Below, piece after piece: positions 17,830-25,982 of a DNA stretch of 64,000 nt. Where the stretch lies: positions 2,790,001-2,854,000 of the forward strand of contig NZ_CP021455.1 of assembly GCF_002158865.1 (NCBI RefSeq), in the 5' to 3' direction. Every line of letters starts with the position of its first letter. Position 1 is the first letter of the stretch. This DNA is from Comamonas serinivorans. GTDB taxonomy: Bacteria; Pseudomonadota; Gammaproteobacteria; Burkholderiales; Burkholderiaceae_C. The position numbers were made by a program, and so were the translations under genes. Under the pieces are notes generated by a model that saw only the letters and a list, made by a program, of their open reading frames with translations, did not search any database and was not told the origin of the DNA.

Positions 17830-19077
17830 TCAGGCCGGCATGAGCAGGTGCGGCCCCGCTTGCGCCAGCTGCGCACAGCCTGCCGTCGCCATGCACAGCT
17901 CCAGCTCGGCGCGCAGCAGGTGGATGGCGTGCGCAACCCCCAGGGCGCCGGCCGTGGCCAGCGCGTGGATGTAAGGCCGGCCGATGAGCACGGCGCTGGC
18001 GCCCAGGCAGATGGCTTTGAAGGCATCCGTGCCACTGCGGATGCCGCCATCCACCAGCACCGGCGGGCAGCGCGTCCCCTGCGCCTGCGCCCAGTCCCGC
18101 ACCGCCTGCACCACCGCCGGCAGCATGGCCAGCGTGGGTGGCAGCCCGTCCTGCACGCGGCCACCGTGGTTGGACACGATGAGCCCGTCGATGCCCTGCT
18201 CGAGGGCCAGGCGCGCGTCGTGTGCCGTCAAGATGCCTTTGAGGTAGATCGGCAGCGTCGTGTGCGCCCGCAGCCAGGCCACGTCGGCCCAGCCGGGCGC
18301 GGCGGCCAGCAAGGGGTGCGAGAACAGCGGGGAATCGGCCAGGCTGGGCACGGGATCCTGCATGCGCGTGTGCTGGCGCAGGTTCGCGGCGTCCACATCG
18401 GGCGGCAGCACGAACCCGCGGCGCAGCTTGAGGGGCGCATCCACCGTGACGACCAGCGCGGTGTAACCCGCATGCTCGGCGCGGCGCACCAGGTCCAGGG
18501 TATCGGCCAATTCCCGTTGAAAGTAAATCTGAAACCAGGGCATACCGGGCTGATTCGATGCAGCCTCCCCTCCATGCACCGTCTGTGCGCCAGGCGACTC
18601 GGGCCAGCCCAAACCCCGGCGCGCGGCGCGGGCCACGTCTTCCAGCGTTTCGCTGGCCTGGGTGCTGACCACGCAGCCTCCGCCCAGGGCCATGGCCGCC
18701 TCGGCGCTGGCCAGCTCGCCCTGCGGGTGCGCAAGCCGCTGGTAGGCCACGGGCGCCAGCACGAAGGGGTGCGCCAAACGCTGCCCCAGCAGCGTGACCG
18801 CCGTGCTGGCGTCGGCCAGGGGCTGCAGCACGCGCGGCAGCACCCACCAACGCGCGTAGGCCGCGCGGTTGGCCTGCGCCGTGATGCCGGCGCCTGCCAC
18901 GCCGTTCACGTGCGCCCAGGCATCGGGGGCCATGCGCGGCTCGGCCAGGGCGGCGTAATCGTCCAGCTGATGCACCTGCGGCGGCACCTGGGCCAGCGGC
19001 GGCAGCCGCGTGCCGGCCGTGGCGCCAGCGGGAGGAGACACGTCGGTCGGACTCGATGACGGGGTTGGCTGGGTCAT
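17830..19077 (-). CDS. FMN-dependent alpha-hydroxyacid oxidase (lactate oxidase-like)
   Basis: A 415-residue paralogue of LldD, less close to it than lldD orthologues are to each other. The active-site signature is SNHGGRVQDGLPPTLAMLP, with VLVDGGIRSGTDAFKAICLGA for FMN phosphate binding, and HPFVLAPVAYQRLAHPQGEL in the N-terminal half. The last resembles lactate oxidase-type enzymes that use oxygen. ATG at 19077 gives MTQPTPSSSPTDVS, a flexible Pro/Ser start without a signal peptide. It stands alone on the minus strand. The substrate (lactate, glycolate, mandelate or another) is not predictable here. Confidence 0.85.
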   Translation of the reverse strand: MTQPTPSSSPTDVSPPAGATAGTRLPPLAQVPPQVHQLDDYAALAEPRMAPDAWAHVNGVAGAGITAQANRAAYARWWVLPRVLQPLADASTAVTLLGQRLAHPFVLAPVAYQRLAHPQGELASAEAAMALGGGCVVSTQASETLEDVARAARRGLGWPESPGAQTVHGGEAASNQPGMPWFQIYFQRELADTLDLVRRAEHAGYTALVVTVDAPLKLRRGFVLPPDVDAANLRQHTRMQDPVPSLADSPLFSHPLLAAAPGWADVAWLRAHTTLPIYLKGILTAHDARLALEQGIDGLIVSNHGGRVQDGLPPTLAMLPAVVQAVRDWAQAQGTRCPPVLVDGGIRSGTDAFKAICLGASAVLIGRPYIHALATAGALGVAHAIHLLRAELELCMATAGCAQLAQAGPHLLMPA

Positions 19078-19345
19078 GTCGTGCTTCCCGCGCTTGCGGG
19101 GCGGTGGCAGGCGGGGGCAAACGCGGGGTGGCTGAGCGTCATGGCTGATGCAGGTGCTGGCGTGAACCGTGCTGCATCGACCGGGTGGCCGCACAGCGTC
19201 TGTACCAACCCAGCCGCATGCCGGCGACCTGCGAGGCCGGCTTGGCCAGCGCCTCCTGCACGGTGAACGCAATCCGCGGCACCGGGCGCCCTGAGGTGGA
19301 CAGCCGTCCTCCTCGCCCGGCACGCCCTGCCCAGCCGGACCCGGC

Positions 19346-20026
19346 TCAGGTTGTGGACCATTGCCGCAGCAGGTTGTGGTAGACGCCCGTCAGCTGATCG
19401 ATGGCCGCGTGCTCGGGGTGGTCCGCCGTCAGGCGCTGGATGGCGCGGTCGAGCTCCAGCAGCGTGCGGCGCTGCTCGTCGCTGGCGACCAGGCTTTGCG
19501 TCCAGAAAAACGCCGCATAGCGCACGCCACGCGTCACCGGGGTCACGCGGTGCAGGCTGGTGCCGGGGTAGACGATGAGGTCGCCCGCGGCCAGCTTGAC
19601 GTTTTGCGTGCCGAAGGTGTCTTCGACGACCAGCTCGCCGCCCTCGTACTCATCGGGGCTGGAGAGGAACAGCGTGCTCGAGAGGTCACTGCGCACCTTG
19701 ATCGCCGTGCCCGGGATGGTGAACAGCGCGTTGTCCACGTGGTTGCCATAGGTGCCACCGCCCTCGTAGCGGTTGAACCGCGGCGGCAGCACCTTGAGCG
19801 GCAAGGCCGCGGCCATGAAGTCGGGGTGGGCGCCCAGGCGATCGAGGATGAGGTTGCCGATCTGCCGCCCCACGGCTGAATCCAGTGGCAGCTGCAGGTT
19901 GCGTTTGACGCGGGCCGCCAGGTGGCCGGCCGTGGCCTTGCCGTCGGCCCATTCGGCCGCCTCCAGGGCCGAACGGCATTGCCGCACTTCGTCGGCGGTG
20001 AGCAACTGGGGAAGGTGGAGCAGCAT
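19346..20026 (-). CDS. piuC: PKHD-type Fe(II)/2-oxoglutarate hydroxylase PiuC
   Basis: A 226-residue 2-oxoglutarate-dependent dioxygenase of the PiuC/YbiX family, associated with iron uptake. The iron ligands are visible in YGNHVDNALF (His and Asp) and LHRVTPVTRGVRYAAFFW (distal His plus the Arg that binds 2-oxoglutarate). FNRYEGGGTYGNHVDNA is the family core. Start ATG at 20026 gives MLLHLPQLLTADEV, the usual N-terminus. It is read divergently from the PepSY gene, with a Fur-like box in between, so iron repression of both directions is likely. Confidence 0.93.
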   Translation of the reverse strand: MLLHLPQLLTADEVRQCRSALEAAEWADGKATAGHLAARVKRNLQLPLDSAVGRQIGNLILDRLGAHPDFMAAALPLKVLPPRFNRYEGGGTYGNHVDNALFTIPGTAIKVRSDLSSTLFLSSPDEYEGGELVVEDTFGTQNVKLAAGDLIVYPGTSLHRVTPVTRGVRYAAFFWTQSLVASDEQRRTLLELDRAIQRLTADHPEHAAIDQLTGVYHNLLRQWSTT

Positions 20027-20121
20027 GAAGGATGGGGGGAGCGCGAGCCAGACAAGGTCGCAGCAGGCCAGCAACGCGGCGGGGCCTCTGGTCGACCGCG
20101 AGACTTTACCTGCGCTTCACA

Positions 20122-20140
20122 TCCAATGAAAACCATTCGT
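20122..20140. promoter_or_regulatory. Candidate Fur box in the piuC/PepSY divergent region
   Basis: AATG-AAAAC-CATT at 20125-20137 matches the core dyad of the Fur consensus (AATG-ATAAT-CATT). A TACAAT hexamer at 20153-20158 lies just downstream and could be the -10 of the plus-strand operon. The flanking genes are of the iron-uptake type, which supports the call. Confidence 0.55.
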
Positions 20141-20173
20141 GTTTGGCGCCCCTACAATCCGGCGCTTCACACC

Positions 20174-20821
20174 ATGACCGCGCCTGCTGCTTCCAGCCCC
20201 CGCCGGGCCTACTGGCTCAAAACCCTGCACGAATGGCACTGGGTGAGTTCAGCCATCTGCCTCCTGGCCATGGTGCTGTTTGCGGTCACGGGTTTCACGC
20301 TCAACCACGCGGCCGACATCGAGGCCAAGCCCCGCATCACGCAAGGTGAGACCACAGTACCCGCCGCTTTGCTCGACACATTGAACGCAGAGCAGGCCAA
20401 ACTCCCCCAAAACGGCGCACACCGCACGCCGGTTCCCGCGGCCTTGGCCCGTTGGCTGGCGCACACCTGGCAGCTGGACGCCAGCGGCCAGGAGGCCGAG
20501 TGGTCGGACGGCGAACTCATGGTCTCGCTGCCCCGGCCCGGTGGCGACGCCTGGGCCCGCATCGACCTGGACGCGGGCCAGGCCGAGTACGAGCTGACCG
20601 ACCGCGGCTGGATTGCCTACTTCAACGACCTGCACAAGGGCCGCCACACCGGCTCGGCCTGGCGCTGGTTCATCGACGTCTTTGCCGCCGCCTGCCTGGT
20701 GTTCTGCATCACCGGGCTGTTCATCCTGAAGATGCACGCTGCCAAACGCCCCTTCACCTGGCCCATGGTGGGCCTGGGCCTGGTGGTGCCGGCGGTGCTG
20801 GCGCTGCTGTTCATCCACTGA
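20174..20821 (+). CDS. PepSY-associated membrane protein (iron/flavin reductase cluster)
   Basis: A 215-residue inner-membrane protein of the PepSY_TM family: TM segment at about 25-48 (AICLLAMVLFAVTGFTLNH), a periplasmic PepSY-like domain, and TM segments at about 160-182 (FIDVFAAACLVFCITGLFIL) and 190-215. The order WLKTLHEWHWVSSA near the start and HTGSAWRWFIDVFAAACL are family features. ATG at 20174 follows the likely promoter; an upstream ATG at 20126 lies inside the Fur-like box. It is the first gene of PepSY-DUF2271-DUF4198-apbE-flavoreductase, a cluster linked to FMN-dependent periplasmic iron reduction. Confidence 0.88.
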   Translation: MTAPAASSPRRAYWLKTLHEWHWVSSAICLLAMVLFAVTGFTLNHAADIEAKPRITQGETTVPAALLDTLNAEQAKLPQNGAHRTPVPAALARWLAHTWQLDASGQEAEWSDGELMVSLPRPGGDAWARIDLDAGQAEYELTDRGWIAYFNDLHKGRHTGSAWRWFIDVFAAACLVFCITGLFILKMHAAKRPFTWPMVGLGLVVPAVLALLFIH

Positions 20822-20875
20822 CGACCCTCCCGCCGTCCCCCCACCTCTCCCCTTTCCCCTGATCGAAAGTCCCCC

Positions 20876-21460
20876 ATGCAGTTTCGATTCGCTCACCTGT
20901 CTGAACGCGGCCTGCCCGTGCCCCCGAACGCCCGACTCCCTCGCCTGGCCTCGCTGCTGCCGCTGGCGCTGGGCGCGGGCCTGGCCACACCGGTGCTGGC
21001 CGGCGGGCTGGACCTGTCCCTCGAGCTGCCGCGCCTGAACGTCTCCGAATACCACCGGCCCTATGTGGCGGCCTGGATCGAAAAGGCCGACAACACCGTG
21101 GTGTCCACGCTCACGGTCTGGTACCAGACGCGCGAAACCGCCGAAGGCCACGGCACCAAATGGCTCAAGGACATGCGCCAGTGGTGGCGCCGCACCGGCC
21201 GCGAGCTCACGCTGCCCATCGACGGCGTGTCCATGGCGACCAAGCCCGTGGGCAAGCACCAGCTCAGTTTCAGCGAAGGCAGCAAGGCGCTGCCCAACCT
21301 GGCAGCCGGCAGCTACAAGCTGGTCGTCGAGGCCGCGCGCGAAGTGGGCGGGCGCGAGGTGGTCTCCGTGCCCTTCGACTGGCCGCCCAAGCAGGCCACC
21401 ACGCTGGGCGCCGCGGGCAAAGAAGAGCTGGGCGACATCCGCCTGACGCTCAAGCCCTGA
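20876..21460 (+). CDS. DUF2271 domain-containing periplasmic protein
   Basis: A 194-residue exported protein. The signal region is a long N-terminus with the hydrophobic stretch LASLLPLALGAGLATPVLAGG. The mature part has LDLSLELPRLNVSEYHRPYVAAW, shown here as LDLSLELPRLNV and SEYHRPYVAAW, then KWLKDMRQWWRRTG and LPNLAAGSYKLVVEAAREVGG, which fit DUF2271. Members of this family occur with PepSY, DUF4198 and ApbE proteins and may be FMN-bearing ApbE substrates or partners; the exact role is unknown. Confidence 0.85.
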   Translation: MQFRFAHLSERGLPVPPNARLPRLASLLPLALGAGLATPVLAGGLDLSLELPRLNVSEYHRPYVAAWIEKADNTVVSTLTVWYQTRETAEGHGTKWLKDMRQWWRRTGRELTLPIDGVSMATKPVGKHQLSFSEGSKALPNLAAGSYKLVVEAAREVGGREVVSVPFDWPPKQATTLGAAGKEELGDIRLTLKP

Positions 21461-21512
21461 CGCCCATCCACCCCGATTCCCTCACCCACCCCGAAGCCTT
21501 CCGGAGGCCTTC

Positions 21513-22328
21513 ATGACGCGTCTTTCCTCATTTCGCCCCGCCCTGCTGGCCCTGGCCCTGACCGCCGCTGCCGGTGTTGCCCAGGCCCACAACGCCTGGC
21601 TGTTGCCCGCCAGCACCGTGCTGTCCAAACCCGACTGGGTGAGCGTGGACGCGGCCATCTCCAACTCGCTGTTCGTGGCCGACCACGCCGCCATGCGCCT
21701 GGACAAACTCGTCGTCACGGCCCCCGATGGCCGCGCCGTCAAGCCCGAGAACCTGACCCAGCTGAAAAAGCGCAGCGTGTTCGACCTGAACCTGGAACAG
21801 GCCGGCACCTACCGCATCAGTGTCGTCAACCAGGGCCTGTTCGCCAGCTGGAAGGACGCGGCCGGCCAGACCAAGCGCGCCCGCGGTTCCGCCGACACGC
21901 TGGCCAAGGACATCCCGGCCGATGCCAAGGAGCTGCAGGTCACCGAAAGCCTGGGCCGCAACGAGAGCTTCATCACCGTGGGCAAGCCCTCGGCCCTCAA
22001 GCCGCACGGCAGCGGCCTGGAGCTGAGCTTCGTCAACCCCGCCGACGCGACCGACCACGTGCAGGGCGAGCGCACGACCTTCGTGGTCCTGCTCGATGGC
22101 CAGCCCGCGCCCGGCATCGACGTGGACATCACGCGGGGCAACACGCAGTGGCGCGACAAACTGGGCGAACGCACGTTCAAGACCGACGCCAAGGGCCAAG
22201 TGACCATCGACTGGCCCGAAGCCGGCATGTACTGGCTGGACGCCAAGACCAGCGACGACAAAACCAGCCTGCCCCAGGCCAAGCAACGCCGTCTGAGCTA
22301 CTCGGCCACGCTGGAAGTGCTGCCCTGA
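21513..22328 (+). CDS. DUF4198 domain-containing periplasmic protein
   Basis: A 271-residue exported protein with a clear signal peptide (ALLALALTAAAGVAQAH). The mature N-terminus HNAWLLPASTVLS is characteristic of DUF4198/NikM-like domains in metal-uptake clusters, where an N-terminal His can bind metal. A second beta domain near the C-terminus contains PAPGIDVDITRG and GQVTIDWPEAGMYWLDAKT. It is in the iron/flavin cluster, 53 bases after the DUF2271 gene with a GGAGG ribosome-binding site. Confidence 0.88.
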   Translation: MTRLSSFRPALLALALTAAAGVAQAHNAWLLPASTVLSKPDWVSVDAAISNSLFVADHAAMRLDKLVVTAPDGRAVKPENLTQLKKRSVFDLNLEQAGTYRISVVNQGLFASWKDAAGQTKRARGSADTLAKDIPADAKELQVTESLGRNESFITVGKPSALKPHGSGLELSFVNPADATDHVQGERTTFVVLLDGQPAPGIDVDITRGNTQWRDKLGERTFKTDAKGQVTIDWPEAGMYWLDAKTSDDKTSLPQAKQRRLSYSATLEVLP

Positions 22329-22401
22329 GCATCGGAGCCAGCGGCTTCGCCCCCTAAGGCTGCGTGCGCGGCCCATGCCAGGCTGCACGCCCATCCAAAC
22401 C

Positions 22402-22452
22402 GGAGTATCCGCCTACTCCCGTTTTTCAATGAACGGGAACATAGTCATACTC
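22402..22452 (+). repeat. Palindromic intergenic element, copy 5
   Basis: The outer arms are GGAGTAT and ATACTC, and the inner arms CCCGTT and AACGGG around a loop TTTCAATG. It lies between the DUF4198 stop and the apbE start (30 nt before the GTG). Arm asymmetry gives plus orientation. Confidence 0.8.
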
Positions 22453-22481
22453 GACATATCCACTTTTTCCCTGCGCCTGCT

Positions 22482-23744
22482 GTGACTGCCCCCAAGCCCC
22501 CGGTGCCCGCCGCACCCGAAACGCCCCATTTCGGCCAGCGCCTGGGCGGCTGGGGCAGCTTGGGGCGCGGGCGCGCAGGCGCCTCCTTCGACGCCGGGTA
22601 CGGCGCCTACGCCCTGGTGCCGCGCCCACGTGCCGCCGATGCCGCCAGCCTGCAGACGCTGCAGGGCGAGACCATGGGCACGCTGTGGCGGCTGCGCTGG
22701 GTCAACGTCGACATGCGCCCCCTGGCCGATGTGCAGGCCCTGGTGCAGGCGCAGCTGGACCTCGTCATCGCCCAGATGAGCCATTGGGAGCCGACCTCGC
22801 TCATCAGCCGCTTCAACCGCGCCGCGGCCGGCACCCGCATGGCGCTGCCCCCCGCGTTCGACCACGTGCTGAACGCCGGCCTGCACTGGGCACGGCGCTC
22901 GGGCGGGGCGTTTGACCCGGCCGCCGGCCGGCTGGTGGCGCTGTGGGGCTTTGGCCCGCATGCCGCAAGCCAGCTGCCGCCCACACCGGCCGAGCTGGCG
23001 GCGTGGCAGGCCGGCCCGCATTGGACGGCCCTGCGGCCCGCGGCCGCATCCTCAGCCGAAGAAGACCCACCGGCCACCATCACCCCGCCTCGGTGTGAAG
23101 CGCCACCTGAGGCGATGCCGCTCCCCCACACCTTGGCCACGCCCACCCCGTCGACACCGGGCCGGCAGGCCACGGGCGCCGACACGCCCCTCGAAACGGC
23201 TTCGGGTGAGGCCCGCGCTCCCCTCACCCAGCCCGGCGGCCTGTGGCTGGACCTCTCGGGCATCGCCAAGGGCTACGCCGTGGACGCGGTGAGCCAGGCC
23301 CTGCAGGCGCACGGCCTGGACCACTTCCTCATCGACATCGGCGGCGAACTGCGCGCCTCGGGCCGCCGGCCCGATGGCCGCTGCTGGCGGGTGCAGCTGG
23401 ACGCGGGGGACGACACGTCGGCCCCGGAAGTGATCGAGCTGAATCACCGAGCCGTGGCCACCTCGGGCAACCGCTGGCACCGGCACGTTCATGGCGATGA
23501 CCAGTGGAGCCACACCGTGGACCCGCGTTCGGGCCAGGCCAGCCGCTCGGCATTGCGCGCCGTCAGCGTGCTGCACGCCGAGTGCATGCACGCCGATGCC
23601 CTGGCCACCGCCCTCTGGGTGCTGGGCGTGGACGAGGGCCTGACGTTCGCGCAGGCCGAAGGCGTGGCCGCCCGGCTGGTCGACGCGCAGGGGCGCGTGC
23701 ACCTGTCGGCGCATTGGCCGCGGCCTCAGTCGGGCACGCAATGA
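22482..23744 (+). CDS. apbE: FAD:protein FMN transferase (ApbE family)
   Basis: A 420-residue enzyme that attaches FMN covalently to Thr/Ser of target flavoproteins. Family motifs are LQGETMGTLWRLRW, QMSHWEPTSLISRFN, SGGAFDPAAGRLVALWGFGP, GLWLDLSGIAKGYAVDAVS, FLIDIGGELRASG and HTVDPRSG. About 60 low-complexity residues (roughly 185-245, rich in Pro, Ala, Thr) split the domain and are not part of the usual family. The GTG start at 22482 leaves about 50 residues before the domain and no clear signal peptide or lipobox, so localisation is uncertain. The stop overlaps the next start (ATGA). Confidence 0.9.
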   Translation: MTAPKPPVPAAPETPHFGQRLGGWGSLGRGRAGASFDAGYGAYALVPRPRAADAASLQTLQGETMGTLWRLRWVNVDMRPLADVQALVQAQLDLVIAQMSHWEPTSLISRFNRAAAGTRMALPPAFDHVLNAGLHWARRSGGAFDPAAGRLVALWGFGPHAASQLPPTPAELAAWQAGPHWTALRPAAASSAEEDPPATITPPRCEAPPEAMPLPHTLATPTPSTPGRQATGADTPLETASGEARAPLTQPGGLWLDLSGIAKGYAVDAVSQALQAHGLDHFLIDIGGELRASGRRPDGRCWRVQLDAGDDTSAPEVIELNHRAVATSGNRWHRHVHGDDQWSHTVDPRSGQASRSALRAVSVLHAECMHADALATALWVLGVDEGLTFAQAEGVAARLVDAQGRVHLSAHWPRPQSGTQ

Positions 23745-25129
23745 CCGCCCGCCTCATGCTTGCGCTGGCCCTGGTGCTGGCCTACGCCGCGGTGTGCGCC
23801 CGCATCGCCTGGCGCTGGCGTCAGGGCCAGGCCGACCAACGCGCCCGTGTGCAGGCCGTGTCCGATCCGCGGGCGCGCACGCTGGTCGTGCATGGCAGCC
23901 AAGGCGGCACCGCCGAACAGCTGGCCCTGCAAACCGCCCAGGGCTTGCGTGCGCAGGGCCAAGCCGTGCGCCTGCTGGCCCTCAATGCCGTCACACCCGC
24001 CACGCTGACCGGTCTCGACCAGCTCTGGCTCGTCGTCAGCACCTATGGCGAAGGCGACGCCCCCGATGGCGCCAGCGTGTTCGCCGACGCCGTCATGGGC
24101 CAGCCAGACGCGGCCCACGTCGCGCCCTGGCCTGCGCTGCGGTTTGGCGTGTTGGCCCTGGGCGACCGCCAGTACGCGCAGTTCTGCGCGTTTGGCCACC
24201 GCGTGCATCGGTGGTTGGGTGCGCGCGGCGCGCAAGCCGCCTTCGCCCCCGTCGAAGTCGACAACGGCGACCCCGCCGCGCTGGCACGCTGGCAGGCCTT
24301 GCTGGGCCTGGCCGAGGACGATGTCGGCCTGGCCGGCGCGCCCTTCGCGCGGTGGACGCTGAGCCGGCGCGAGCACCTGAACCCCGGCAGCCAGGGCCAC
24401 CCGCTGCACGCCCTCACCCTGCTGCCCGCCGACGGGCCGCTGCCCACGTGGCAAGCCGGCGACCTGCTGCAGCTGCTGCCCGAGGGCGACGAGGCGGGTG
24501 AGGCGGGCAAGCGACCGCGCGAGTACTCCATCGCCAGCACGCCGGCGCAAGGGAGCGTATGCCTGCTGGTGCGGCACGCGCACCAGCAGGACGAGCAGGG
24601 CCAGTGGCACCAGGGCCTGGCGTCGAGCCAGCTGTGCGGGCTGCCGCCGGGCAGCACCTGGCGTGCGCGCATCAAGCCGCATGCCGGCTTCCGCATCGGC
24701 CCCAACGCGGAGCGCCCGCTGGTCCTGATCGGCAATGGCTCCGGCCTGGCCGGCCTGCACGCCCACATCCTGGCCCGCGAGGGCCAGGCCGCCCCGTGGC
24801 CAGGCATCTGGCTGATCTACGGGGAGCGCCAGCGCGCCCACGACGCCGCATACGCCCCGACCTGGCAAACCTGGCTGGACCAGGGCCTGCTGAGCCGGCT
24901 GGACCTGAGCTATTCACGCGACGGCGAGGCTGTGCGCCACGTCCAGGACCTGGTGCGCCAGCAGGCGGACCGGCTGCGCGACTGGGTGGCACGCGACGCC
25001 GCCATCTACGTCTGCGGCAGCCTGCACGGCATGGCGGGCGATGTGGACGCCGCCCTGCGCGCCGTGTTGGGCGACGGCGAGGTCCGCCACATGCTGGCGG
25101 CGGGCCGCTATCGGCGAGATGTATATTAG
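23741..25129 (+). CDS. Membrane-anchored flavodoxin/FAD reductase (CysJ-like)
   Basis: A 462-residue diflavin reductase. One N-terminal TM helix (MLALALVLAYAAVCARIAW) anchors it. The flavodoxin domain has VVHGSQGGTAEQLALQ, VVSTYGEGDAPDGASVFAD and FGVLALGDRQYAQFCAFG; then an FAD/NADPH domain with REYSIAST, RIGPNAERPLVLIGNGSGLA and IYVCGSLHGM. It resembles the flavoprotein of sulfite reductase, but gene context (PepSY, DUF2271, DUF4198, ApbE) points to feeding electrons to a periplasmic FMN-linked iron-reducing chain. Confidence 0.88.
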   Translation: MTARLMLALALVLAYAAVCARIAWRWRQGQADQRARVQAVSDPRARTLVVHGSQGGTAEQLALQTAQGLRAQGQAVRLLALNAVTPATLTGLDQLWLVVSTYGEGDAPDGASVFADAVMGQPDAAHVAPWPALRFGVLALGDRQYAQFCAFGHRVHRWLGARGAQAAFAPVEVDNGDPAALARWQALLGLAEDDVGLAGAPFARWTLSRREHLNPGSQGHPLHALTLLPADGPLPTWQAGDLLQLLPEGDEAGEAGKRPREYSIASTPAQGSVCLLVRHAHQQDEQGQWHQGLASSQLCGLPPGSTWRARIKPHAGFRIGPNAERPLVLIGNGSGLAGLHAHILAREGQAAPWPGIWLIYGERQRAHDAAYAPTWQTWLDQGLLSRLDLSYSRDGEAVRHVQDLVRQQADRLRDWVARDAAIYVCGSLHGMAGDVDAALRAVLGDGEVRHMLAAGRYRRDVY

Positions 25130-25247
25130 GCCGCAGCGACATGTCCACGCCCCCCACGGCCCGGCTCCTGGCCGGCCATGCGGGGTGTTCACATGCCGAT
25201 GCAACCCAGGCTTGAAACCTGCAACCCGAGTCACACGGCGCCCTGCC

Positions 25248-25823
25248 ATGAAGCACCTTCTGCCCACTCCCCCCCACTCCTCCACCCGCCTCGTTCAGGC
25301 CCTGGCCGCGCTCGCCGTGGCGGGCGCCAGCCTGATGCCGACGATGGCGCATGCGCTCGACCTCAGCTTCGTCTACGCCAAGGGCAACCGCCACAGCATC
25401 GAGAAATACGGCGTGATCGCCGGCTGGCAGCACCCCAACCTGCTGTGGCAAGGCCAGGCCTGGCAGGTGCAGCTGCGCCACGAGGTGGAGCTGGCGACCT
25501 GGCGCACGGACACCGTGCCCGACCTCTATGAATTCGGCTATTCGCCGGTCTTCCGCCTGCAGCGCAACACCGGCAACGTGCCCAGCGGCTTCTACGTCGA
25601 AGGCGCGATCGGCGTGCGCCTGCTCTCGCACACGCGCATCCACACCGACACGACCATGAGCACCGCGTTCCAGTTCAGCGACATGATCGGCACCGGCTAC
25701 CAGTGGGGCGACAACGGCCGCCACACCGTGGGCCTGCGCTACGTGCACCTGTCCAACGCCAGCATCAAAAAGCCCAACCCGGGCATCAACTACACCACGC
25801 TGTTCTACCGCTACACCTTCTGA
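25248..25823 (+). CDS. pagL: Lipid A 3-O-deacylase PagL
   Basis: A 191-residue outer-membrane enzyme that removes the 3-O-acyl chain of lipid A. The signal peptide ends at about residue 36 (MPTMAHALDLS). An eight-stranded barrel follows, with the active-site His/Ser in RYVHLSNASIKKPNPGIN and a C-terminal aromatic, FYRYTF, for outer-membrane insertion. The gene lies after the iron cluster but may have its own promoter in the 118-bp gap. Confidence 0.92.
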   Translation: MKHLLPTPPHSSTRLVQALAALAVAGASLMPTMAHALDLSFVYAKGNRHSIEKYGVIAGWQHPNLLWQGQAWQVQLRHEVELATWRTDTVPDLYEFGYSPVFRLQRNTGNVPSGFYVEGAIGVRLLSHTRIHTDTTMSTAFQFSDMIGTGYQWGDNGRHTVGLRYVHLSNASIKKPNPGINYTTLFYRYTF

Positions 25824-25886
25824 CGCCGCGAGGCGGGCGTGCGGGCGGGGTTCAAATCCCCCGCCCAGGCCAACGCCATGGCGCAA

Positions 25887-25940
25887 TGCAGTATGGGCCG
25901 GTTTCCGTTCAGATTTGAACTGAAACCGGCCCATACTGCA
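25887..25940. repeat. Palindromic intergenic element, copy 6 (near-perfect)
   Basis: The two 19-base arms TGCAGTATGGGCCGGTTTC and GAAACCGGCCCATACTGCA are exact reverse complements. Inside is GTTCA-GATT-TGAAC, with only one mismatched pair (C/T) in the whole 54-bp palindrome. It sits between the convergent genes pagL and hslO. Its symmetry leaves orientation undetermined. Confidence 0.9.
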
Positions 25941-25982
25941 TTCAAACTCGCCGCAGCGCGGCTTCAGGCCCTCAGCGGGTGC

